This document shows, piece after piece, positions 49,123 through 56,452 of a stretch of DNA of 64,000 nucleotides; position 1 is the stretch's first letter, and each line of letters opens with the position of its first letter. A program made the position numbers and the translations under genes. Source of the DNA: Deltaproteobacteria bacterium. GTDB lineage: Bacteria; Myxococcota; Kuafuiibacteriia; Kuafuiibacteriales; Kuafuiibacteriaceae. The stretch spans positions 5,368,501 through 5,432,500 of the forward strand of contig JADJPE010000005.1 of assembly GCA_016713425.1 (NCBI GenBank). Direction: 5' to 3'. The notes beneath the pieces are model-generated. The model was not told where the DNA came from. It did not search any database and saw only the letters and a list, made by a program, of their open reading frames with translations.

Positions 49123-49358
49123 GGCCACCCTCCGGCCCATGAGGGCCGGCCCCCCATGTTGCGTCACAGTGACGCCCAAAGGGCAAGGACGGCGACCCGG
49201 TGTTGCGGAGAAAATGGCGCACGAGCGCGGTTCTCGATCGCGGCCGGAAGGGAGGACCTGGCACCGATCGTGCTCATCCGTTTCGAGTCGTCGCCCGAGA
49301 CCTAAAGACCAAAAGACCAAGAGCGGGGGACGAGTCACGAGTTCAAGGAGCACCGATC

Positions 49359-50846
49359 ATGAGCCAGTCCGTCACCCTGTCCCGTAGCGAGTTCACGAAG
49401 CAGCTCAAGAGCACATCGATGGATGTCTCGACCCTCGAAAAGGATGCGCGTCTCAAAGGCGTCGACGTCGCCAGCGCCGATCTCGACGGCGACGGACAGA
49501 TCAGCGGAAAGAAGGAGCAGAAAGCCCTCTTTCAGAGCCTCGACCACTTCGATACAGACGGCAAGAGCAAGAGCGTTCGTCTCGTGGGCGTGGAGGGTAA
49601 TCTTACCCAGATGGGTGGTCGCCTGGACGCCATCGCCGACGCCAGCGGCGTCCAGGCGCTTCGTTCTCTCGCCCTCGTCAACGGGCCGCGAGGCTCGAAC
49701 GACGACATCATGCACGTCGGAATGCGCGACGCCAATCACTACGAAACCGACGCCCTCGAGCGGCGCGCGAAGGCGCGGGGCCAGTCGGTCATCAAGGTCG
49801 GCAGCGACTCGAGCGCCGTGACCGGCGACGATGGCAAGACCTACGATCTCTCGAAGAAGGCGGACATCACCGGCTTCGCGAAGACGCTGGGGCTACCTCC
49901 GGACCAGTCGAAGAAGGTCGCGGACGCCATTGAAAAGGCGCCTCAAAGTGGGCGCGACGAGATGGCCGGCATCGCCAAGACCTGGGCCAAAGCGGAAAAA
50001 GGCGGCCGAATCCCTTCGCGACTCATCGTCTCCGGGCACTCCGTGGGCGGAGACTTTTTCGGAGACCGGGGCAGCCTGCCCAAGGACTCGCTGATGGACC
50101 TCGCCAGCGCGATGCCGCGCGCGGCCGGCCAGATCGAAGACATCCATCTATCCGGGTGCTATTCGCTTGGACGCAGCACAACGGAAGACTGGCGCGCAGC
50201 CTTCCCGAACCTCCGCACCGCGATGGCCTACAACGAATCTGCGCCCAAGGCCGAGTCTTCTGCACCATCACACCAGCTCGCTTGGGAGGCCGCGACCCGC
50301 GGGCGCACCAACAGCCTCAGCCGATCGATCGCGCACGGGAGCGTCGTGTGGAGTCAGAAAAGCGGCTTCGATGACGGCAAACCGCTGCCAAAACTGAAGG
50401 ACCTCAAGGACGACCTGAAGGCCAAGGAAGGCACGTTTCCCGACTACTTCGACGGCACGAAGCAAGTCACGGATCACGCTCGCGGGCCTCTTCGCGAATA
50501 CTACAAGTCGATTCAGCGCGTGCTCGAGCACCCGTCTTTGCCTCGATCGGAGCGAGACGCGCTCAAGGCCAAGCGGGACCAAACCATTCGGCTCATCTAC
50601 TTCGACGTCATCACGAAGTCGTTTGCCAAAGAGCAGGCGGGTACGATCCGCGATGGCTACAAAGGCGCGAAACTGACCGCGCCGGACTTCGCCAAGCTCA
50701 GCCGCAAGGACGCGATCGACGAGATCGATCGGTTCCTTTCAAAGACAACGTCCTCAACGGATCCAGCGGTTCTCGCGCTTAGAGATCAACTGGAGGGCAT
50801 GAAGGAGCTCGACGCGAAGCGCGTTCCTGCGACATGGATTCCGTAA
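49359..50846 (+). CDS. EF-hand protein with caspase-like (clan CD) His/Cys dyad
   Basis: The 495-residue protein starts at the ATG after AAGGAG (49345-49350). Residues 41-53 are an EF-hand loop (DLDGDGQISGKKE). A caspase/CHAT-type core seems to span about 105-310. His227 sits after a hydrophobic strand (RLIVSGHSVGGDFFGD) and Cys267 after another (IEDIHLSGCYSLGRS), 40 residues apart, as in the SGH...SAC pattern of clan CD peptidases. TAMAYNESAP follows the Cys strand. The C-terminal 180 residues are helical and of unknown fold. No signal peptide. It overlaps the next gene by one base (TAATG). The assignment rests on motif and spacing only. Confidence 0.7.
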   Translation: MSQSVTLSRSEFTKQLKSTSMDVSTLEKDARLKGVDVASADLDGDGQISGKKEQKALFQSLDHFDTDGKSKSVRLVGVEGNLTQMGGRLDAIADASGVQALRSLALVNGPRGSNDDIMHVGMRDANHYETDALERRAKARGQSVIKVGSDSSAVTGDDGKTYDLSKKADITGFAKTLGLPPDQSKKVADAIEKAPQSGRDEMAGIAKTWAKAEKGGRIPSRLIVSGHSVGGDFFGDRGSLPKDSLMDLASAMPRAAGQIEDIHLSGCYSLGRSTTEDWRAAFPNLRTAMAYNESAPKAESSAPSHQLAWEAATRGRTNSLSRSIAHGSVVWSQKSGFDDGKPLPKLKDLKDDLKAKEGTFPDYFDGTKQVTDHARGPLREYYKSIQRVLEHPSLPRSERDALKAKRDQTIRLIYFDVITKSFAKEQAGTIRDGYKGAKLTAPDFAKLSRKDAIDEIDRFLSKTTSSTDPAVLALRDQLEGMKELDAKRVPATWIP

Positions 50847-51646
50847 TGGATCGACCGCGGCCCCAAAATGCACACGCCTGGTTCGGGACGAAAACCAGGA
50901 CCAGGACGCGGACCGGCATCGCGCTCTGCATCAGGCTCAGAGTCCAAGTGGGCGCGGTCGGCCATCTGCGCGTCCCTTGGGGGCTGCTCATCGTGATCGG
51001 CATCGTGTTTGGCGAACAGACGCCAATCCATGCAGCCGTCCCACGACCTCGCGTAGCCCAACGACCGCGCCTGGCCGTCGAGGCCCGTGGGATGGACCAC
51101 GTCGAGATCGGGCAGGATGCTGGCGCCGTTAGGGATGCGGATGTCAGCGGAGATGGCGGTGGCGGGCGCGAAGTCGACATCGAAGCTTGTCGCAAGTTGC
51201 TGCGCGATCATCCGCCGTCGTCGGCCGCGGGTCGGCCGAGAATCCGACTTCGGTTGGTGCTCGAGGACCTCGCGACGAGCTGCATTCCGCTCTCGGCGAC
51301 ACTGCGTCGTGCCGCCCACGAAGCAGCGGGTGTGCCAACGGCGCACCAACGGATGCAAGTTCTCTTTCGAGCCTCCGGGCGTGCGGACCGCTGCGCGTCC
51401 CCCGGTTCTTGGTCGTTTTCCGCAACGAAGCCAGCAAGACGATGCCCACCGCCGGATGCACTCGCGCTATCGCCCGCCCTCCTGGAGGACCTCGATTCCG
51501 GGACTTATCTCTTCACGCTTGCGGTCGCGGACGCAATGGCGGAACACGGCCTCCTCGAGCCCGACGGCAAGTTCGTGCTACTCGAATTGCTTCTTTCGTC
51601 CGCCCTCGAACGACGGGCGAACCGAAGCGAGCGCCCGAGCCCCTGA
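50846..51646 (+). CDS. Hypothetical partner coupled to the caspase-like gene
   Basis: The start overlaps the stop of the caspase-like gene (TAATG), indicating translational coupling. The 266-residue product has a basic N-terminus, a short hydrophobic stretch near residues 44-58 (VPWGLLIVIGIVFG), a Gly/Asp-rich segment, and a helical C-terminal part with several Cys (LEDLATSCIPLSATLRRAAHE, then EDLDSGTYLFTLAVADAMAE). No family recognised. A competing reading on the other strand (50786-51358) exists, but this one has the better codon pattern in its second half. Confidence 0.55.
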   Translation: MDRPRPQNAHAWFGTKTRTRTRTGIALCIRLRVQVGAVGHLRVPWGLLIVIGIVFGEQTPIHAAVPRPRVAQRPRLAVEARGMDHVEIGQDAGAVRDADVSGDGGGGREVDIEACRKLLRDHPPSSAAGRPRIRLRLVLEDLATSCIPLSATLRRAAHEAAGVPTAHQRMQVLFRASGRADRCASPGSWSFSATKPARRCPPPDALALSPALLEDLDSGTYLFTLAVADAMAEHGLLEPDGKFVLLELLLSSALERRANRSERPSP

Positions 51647-51697
51647 GAAGGGATCCTGGATCCTGGGTCCGGGGTCCGGGGTCCCGGACGGGCGCGT

Positions 51698-52792
51698 TCA
51701 GGACGCCGCAGACCCCGAGAGCAAGCGAAAGGCCGTCTCACAGAGATCCAGATCCAGACAGCTCGTCTCTCCTCGCGCGTCACCCGCCATCTGAAGCGGC
51801 AAAGGACTCGACGTTTCGACGGTCACGGCCTCGCACAGAAAGTCGAAGAGATGGGGCGAGCGCAGGGTCCCCTTCCACATGCTCGGAAGGTTGCCGAGCA
51901 GATGCGCGATCGGTGCGGTCGACACCCGGAGGTGAAACCGGTCGGTGCGTCGGCGCGCGAAGGGCAAGGCGCAAAGTCCGAAGCCATAGAACGGGGCCGT
52001 TCCCGCCAGTACCGCCCTCGCCGGACCTTCAAACAGTACAGTACTTCGCTCGAGGGCGACTTCTTCGCGCGTCTCGGGATCGATCATCGAGCATGCGCCC
52101 CGCGCCTTGACGCGAATGGTGACGGGCTTGGCACGCATCTCCGTGGGGATCGTGCGCGTTGCGATGGCGTACAGATACCCGGGCAGACTCTTCGCAAGGC
52201 CCTTGCCCCACGCACTCCGCGCGCCTTCACCGACGCGAACGTAGTCGTTCAGAACCTGAGCATCGTAGCCAATGCTCGCAAACGGAAATCTCCAGCCTGA
52301 GCTCCGGTCACGGACAAGTCGAAGCGGGACGCGCGCAGGCCTCAAGCCTTCCGCGATCATCCCCGCGTCGCGCAGGTAGTGCCCAGCCTTGGAAAGATTC
52401 GCCAAACCGTTGCCCGTCCCGAGGGGCAAAATGCCGATGTCGGGCAGGGCATGCCTCGTACCGCCCTTTGCCGTCGAATCGAGCGCATCGAGGAGAAGGT
52501 TCATGGTCGTCGTCAGCGTGCCGTCGCCCCCACCCACCAGAACGGCGTCGTATCGTCGATGGAGCACGCATTCGGCCTGCGAACGGGCGTCCGCGAGATT
52601 TTCTGCGAAAAAGATGTCTTCTGCTGGAAGAACCGACGCGAGCTCTGCTCGAACACGATCGTTGACGCGCTTGGCGTGCGCGTTCAGGAGCACCGCGGCG
52701 CGGACCTCCCGGGGAATCGTCCGAGTCTGGGGCGTATTCCCTGCTTCGCGCGGTTCGAGGTGCCGGAGGGGATGTGTGCTCGGTTGCATCAT
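51698..52792 (-). CDS. Diacylglycerol/sphingosine kinase family protein (YegS/LCB5-like)
   Basis: The roughly 364-residue protein has the ATP-binding signature VGGGDGTLTTTMN and the following ILPLGTGNGLANL of the DAGK catalytic domain, then the C-terminal beta sandwich (FPFASIGYDAQVLNDY). It would phosphorylate a lipid (diacylglycerol or a long-chain base) at the inner membrane. The start is taken at 52792 (MMQPSTH); 52837 is also possible. The 5' end lies near a run of GCGC-rich repeats. Confidence 0.88.
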   Translation of the reverse strand: MMQPSTHPLRHLEPREAGNTPQTRTIPREVRAAVLLNAHAKRVNDRVRAELASVLPAEDIFFAENLADARSQAECVLHRRYDAVLVGGGDGTLTTTMNLLLDALDSTAKGGTRHALPDIGILPLGTGNGLANLSKAGHYLRDAGMIAEGLRPARVPLRLVRDRSSGWRFPFASIGYDAQVLNDYVRVGEGARSAWGKGLAKSLPGYLYAIATRTIPTEMRAKPVTIRVKARGACSMIDPETREEVALERSTVLFEGPARAVLAGTAPFYGFGLCALPFARRRTDRFHLRVSTAPIAHLLGNLPSMWKGTLRSPHLFDFLCEAVTVETSSPLPLQMAGDARGETSCLDLDLCETAFRLLSGSAAS

Positions 52793-53048
52793 TCGCGTCT
52801 TCTTCGGCGGGCGTGCCCGCCTCGGGGCCAGCAGCAAACGTCACGCCAACGACGCCCTGATCGGAAAAGTGACGCAAGAACGGCACACTACGTTCACGGA
52901 TCCGGCTTGCGTTCGAGGAGAAGACGCGCATAGCGCAGTGCGCAGTGCGTCTTCCGTTGCGCATGCGTATTTTCTCTTAAGCTTCTGAGTTTTCGAAAGA
53001 ATCCGGCGCAGAACCGCCCATCAGCCAGCCTCTGATGAGCATTTCCAC

Positions 53049-53831
53049 TTATTCCTGCTGTCCAGAGAGCAGAACCCGAAGCCCCACGTCGTGGAGCGAG
53101 AATCCAGAGGCCTCAACCATCCGTACTTCAGCGACTCGGCCTAGGTCCACGGTCACCGTCGGGACGAGATTCTGACGCATCAGCGCGCGTGCAAGCGCGA
53201 CGAGGACCGCGCGCCCAAAACCGCGGCCGCGTGCTTCCTCCACGGTGTAGACCGACACGCGAGCCATACCACCGTACTGATGTGTGACGGCCGCAAGGCT
53301 CGCAAGTCCACCACCCGGCGCAAGGAGAAACGCAGGTGAACCAGGCACTCGCTTCGGGAAGATTGGCCCGAGGATATCGTCTTCGTCCTTCGAAACCTCG
53401 ACGCAATAGGAAAGCGCGGCCGGCGGTCGAACGGCCTCTGGCTTGAGTTCATAGGTCGCCTCCGCCGTCAGGGCATCGGTTCGGAACATGGCGCCCACGA
53501 TCCCCGAAGCCCAAAAGGGAAGTCGCACCTCGAGATGTCCACGCCACGGGAGGTCCGGGATAAGGCGTTCGACATCGCCAACGCGAAACGCGCGCAGCAC
53601 GGCCTTGCTTCCGAGTCCAAGCGCACGCTGTCCCCAGCGCACGGCGAAACAGGTCTTGGCGGTATCGGTCACGGAGTCCGGCGGGGATTCCGGCGGGGAC
53701 TCCGGCGCGAACACGGTCACGAGCCCATCCACGCCTCGCTGGTTCTCGTCGAGGACCTCAAGAAACGTCCTCGGATCGTCCGCAAAGAGCGCCTCGATCC
53801 GCGTGCGGTCTACGATCTCGACCCATGGCAT
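53049..53831 (-). CDS. GNAT-like acetyltransferase
   Basis: The 260-residue protein has an N-terminal region of unknown fold with a Pro/Glu/Ser repeat (APESPPESPPDSV) and a C-terminal GNAT-type domain with RVSVYTVEEARGRGFGRAVL (acetyl-CoA loop RGRGFGRA), then VTVDLGRVAEVRMVEASGF. The substrate is unknown. It lies 15 bp downstream of the lipoprotein gene, probably in one operon. Confidence 0.75.
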   Translation of the reverse strand: MPWVEIVDRTRIEALFADDPRTFLEVLDENQRGVDGLVTVFAPESPPESPPDSVTDTAKTCFAVRWGQRALGLGSKAVLRAFRVGDVERLIPDLPWRGHLEVRLPFWASGIVGAMFRTDALTAEATYELKPEAVRPPAALSYCVEVSKDEDDILGPIFPKRVPGSPAFLLAPGGGLASLAAVTHQYGGMARVSVYTVEEARGRGFGRAVLVALARALMRQNLVPTVTVDLGRVAEVRMVEASGFSLHDVGLRVLLSGQQE

Positions 53832-53846
53832 TTTGGTTGTCCCACT

Positions 53847-54335
53847 CTACTCGGCCCGATCGCAGGCGACGGGCGGACCGCTTTGGTGCGCATCACCGGT
53901 CCCGACTTCATCGAGCCGTACGGTACCCTCCGCGAAGGCTACGCTATGAAGGGCGCCCGCGCCGACCTCTATCTCGACCTCAGCCGGCAGCAAGAAAACC
54001 GTTCCCCGATCGCTTACCGGTCCGCTCGCTTTGAAGCGCACCAGCCGCAGCCAGAGGAGCTGCGCACATTCTTGGGTATTCCCGTCAGAAAGGGTCAGTG
54101 TCCGCTCTTGGCGGGGGCCGAGCTCGACAAGACCCACGAACGCATACTCATCTTCGCACACGCGCGCGCTCAGCGGTCGACCGCAGTCCGCACGCAACCC
54201 CAGCGCCGGTGCTTGTACTTCGATCGATACGGGGTCATCGAGAAGGCTCCGAAGGACCAGCGCTTCATCGCCGCAAGACGACAAGAGAAACGAGGCGCAG
54301 AACATAGAACATAGACCGAGCCTTCCGATACGCAT
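53847..54335 (-). CDS. Small lipoprotein
   Basis: The 162-residue precursor begins MRIGRLGLCSMFCASFLLSSC, a signal peptide with lipobox LLSSC. The mature part contains further Cys (ADCGRPLSARVCEDEY, NTQECAQLLW) and beta-rich segments. No known family. It forms an operon with the GNAT-like gene. Confidence 0.7.
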   Translation of the reverse strand: MRIGRLGLCSMFCASFLLSSCGDEALVLRSLLDDPVSIEVQAPALGLRADCGRPLSARVCEDEYAFVGLVELGPRQERTLTLSDGNTQECAQLLWLRLVRFKASGPVSDRGTVFLLPAEVEIEVGAGALHSVAFAEGTVRLDEVGTGDAHQSGPPVACDRAE

Positions 54336-54792
54336 GCGACGCTTGCGACACTTGAGATCACTCAGATTCTCCGAACGAATCGAACGAATCGAACGTATCG
54401 TGCGCATCGAACTCAACGGAGGCCTCAGACACCGCAGACGCCTCAGAGGCTCGAGCTTTAATCCGAAGCGCTTCGTTGCTTCGGCATATCGCGCCCGTCC
54501 CGAAGCGGAGACCTGCCGAGGGAGACAACCTTCAATCGCGGGAACTCGTTGGGGCCACGCCTCATCGACCCGCCCTGGCCCCTCGTTCCGCGCGCGACAT
54601 CCACCTCGGTTCGGCATCGCCGACATGATCTCAGGGTCCTCCGCCCACGGCAAGGGCCAGGACGCGCGCTCGACCAAGCGCCCCAACCAACTTGAAATTC
54701 GCTGGGCAAATCGCGTCTCGCGCGGGATAACGTGCAGCGGTCCGGCGTCGCACAACATCGACCCCGCACCACGACCGAGGAGGAATTGAACC
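54336..54792. other. Intergenic region of 457 bp with a 9-bp tandem repeat
   Basis: No convincing gene lies between the lipoprotein gene and the divergent aldehyde dehydrogenase gene. It contains five 9-bp units (54372-54416: CGAACGAAT, CGAACGAAT, CGAACGTAT, CGTGCGCAT, CGAACTCAA). The dehydrogenase ribosome-binding site GAGGAGG is at 54777-54783. Promoters of both genes must lie here, but none is obvious. Confidence 0.7.
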
Positions 54793-56307
54793 ATGGTGGA
54801 TGCACTCAAAGACTTGGGTATCGAAGCGAAGAATTCGGGCGTCGCAATCGGAAACACCTTCCGGCCCGCCAGCGGCAAAGAGATCGTGAGCCTGAATCCT
54901 GCCTCCGCCGAGCCCATCGCCTCTGTGCAGATGGCCACGGTGGCGGATTACGCCGAAGTCAGCGCCGAGACCCACAAGGCCTTCTTGGCGTGGAGAAGTT
55001 GGCCGGCGCCGAAGCGGGGCAATGTGATCCGCCAGCTCGCCGAGGCCCTTCGTCGAAAGAAGGCCACGCTCGGCGCCCTCGTCTCGATGGAGATGGGAAA
55101 GATCCGCGCCGAAGGCGAAGGCGAAGTGCAAGAGATGATCGACGTCTGTGACTTCGCGGTCGGGCTCTCGCGGCAGCTCTACGGCCTTTCGATGCACTCG
55201 GAGCGGCCGGGACACCGAATGCTCGAGCAATGGCATCCGCTCGGAACGGCCGGAGTCATCACGGCCTTCAATTTCCCCGTCGCCGTTTGGGCATGGAACG
55301 CGGCGGTTGGACTTGTCTCTGGCGACGCGATTCTCTGGAAGCCATCATCCGATACGCCCCTCACCGCAATCGCCGTCCAGAAGATTCTGGGTGAGGTGCT
55401 CGAAGCCAACAACGCACCACCCGTCGCTTCGCTTGTCATCGGCCCCGGACGCGATGTTGGCGAAGCCATGCTCAAAGACCCGGCGATTCCGCTGATCAGT
55501 CTCACGGGTTCATGTGCGGTGGGCCAGCACGCCGCTCAGGTCGTCGGGCAACGATTCGGTCGGACAATCTTGGAACTCGGCGGCAACAACGGCGTCATCA
55601 TCATGGACGACGCCGATATCAACCTTGCGACCCGCGCCGTCCTTTTCGGTGCCGTCGGCACGGCTGGGCAGCGATGCACGTCAACGCGGAGGTTGCTGCT
55701 CCACCGCAGCATCGCGGCCGAAATGACCGAAGCGCTCAAGGCCGCCTATCGACAAGTCCGCATCGGGGATCCGCTCGATCCGCGCACCCTCATGGGCCCG
55801 CTCGTCAATGCCACGGCGGTAGAAGACATGATGAAGGCGCTTGAGATCGCAAAGGGCCAGGGTGCCGAGCTCGTCTTTGGGGGCGAGCGCCTGGAACGAC
55901 CCGGATTCTTTGTGCAGCCGGCACTCGTGAAAGCACACCACGAGATGCCCATCGTCCAAGAAGAAACGTTCGCGCCGATTCTCTATCTCCTCGAGTTCGA
56001 GCGCTTCGAAGATGCGATCGCCCAGCACAACGGGGTACCGCAGGGCCTATCTTCCTCGATATTCACGCGCGACCTTCAGAAGGCGGAGGCCTTCCTCTCT
56101 GAACGTGGATCCGATTGCGGCATCGCGAACGTCAACATCGGCACATCAGGTGCCGAGATCGGCGGAGCCTTCGGCGGTGAGAAAGCGACCGGCGGCGGCC
56201 GAGAATCGGGCTCCGACAGCTGGAAGCAGTACATGCGCCGCCAGACCTGCACCATCAACTGGTCCTCGAAGCTCGAGCTCGCTCAAGGCATCCGCTTCGG
56301 CGACTAG
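54793..56307 (+). CDS. Aldehyde dehydrogenase, ALDH7-like (aminoadipate-semialdehyde type)
   Basis: The 504-residue enzyme has catalytic Cys295 (GQRCTSTRR) and Glu261 (ILELGGNN), NAD-binding TAFNFPVAVWAWN and LTGS. The QRCTSTRRLLLH segment and C-terminal NINWSSKLELAQG-like end are typical of the ALDH7/AmaB group, which oxidises aminoadipate semialdehyde in lysine breakdown. The C-terminus (GGEKATGGGRESGSDSWKQY) also fits. Substrate by family only. The start has GAGGAGG 9 bp upstream. No companion lysine genes are adjacent. Confidence 0.93.
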   Translation: MVDALKDLGIEAKNSGVAIGNTFRPASGKEIVSLNPASAEPIASVQMATVADYAEVSAETHKAFLAWRSWPAPKRGNVIRQLAEALRRKKATLGALVSMEMGKIRAEGEGEVQEMIDVCDFAVGLSRQLYGLSMHSERPGHRMLEQWHPLGTAGVITAFNFPVAVWAWNAAVGLVSGDAILWKPSSDTPLTAIAVQKILGEVLEANNAPPVASLVIGPGRDVGEAMLKDPAIPLISLTGSCAVGQHAAQVVGQRFGRTILELGGNNGVIIMDDADINLATRAVLFGAVGTAGQRCTSTRRLLLHRSIAAEMTEALKAAYRQVRIGDPLDPRTLMGPLVNATAVEDMMKALEIAKGQGAELVFGGERLERPGFFVQPALVKAHHEMPIVQEETFAPILYLLEFERFEDAIAQHNGVPQGLSSSIFTRDLQKAEAFLSERGSDCGIANVNIGTSGAEIGGAFGGEKATGGGRESGSDSWKQYMRRQTCTINWSSKLELAQGIRFGD

Positions 56308-56310
56308 GCG

Positions 56311-56334
56311 TCCACGTCCACGTCCACGTCCACG
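56311..56334 (+). repeat. (TCCACG)4 hexanucleotide repeat after the aldehyde dehydrogenase stop
   Basis: Four copies of TCCACG begin 3 bp after the stop codon. Confidence 0.85.
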
Positions 56335-56341
56335 TCACGTA

Positions 56342-56357
56342 AGCCGTGCTCACGGCT
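56342..56357. terminator. Hairpin between convergent genes
   Basis: AGCCGTG-CT-CACGGCT is a perfect inverted repeat in the 145-bp gap between the aldehyde dehydrogenase and the convergent fusion gene. There is no long T-run, but it is placed to terminate both directions. Confidence 0.5.
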
Positions 56358-56452
56358 CCCGAAAAGATCCCGGTCGGACGTCTTTTCACCGGAGGCTGAG
56401 CTTCGGCTGTCGATTCGGGCTCTCCGACAAACGCCCGCCAGGTCACGACCCT

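Noticed and set aside
50786..51358. Minus-strand 190-residue reading competing with the gene at 50846-51646
   Set aside because: It runs into the caspase-like gene's end and lacks a coupled start; the plus-strand reading has the TAATG overlap and better third-position GC.
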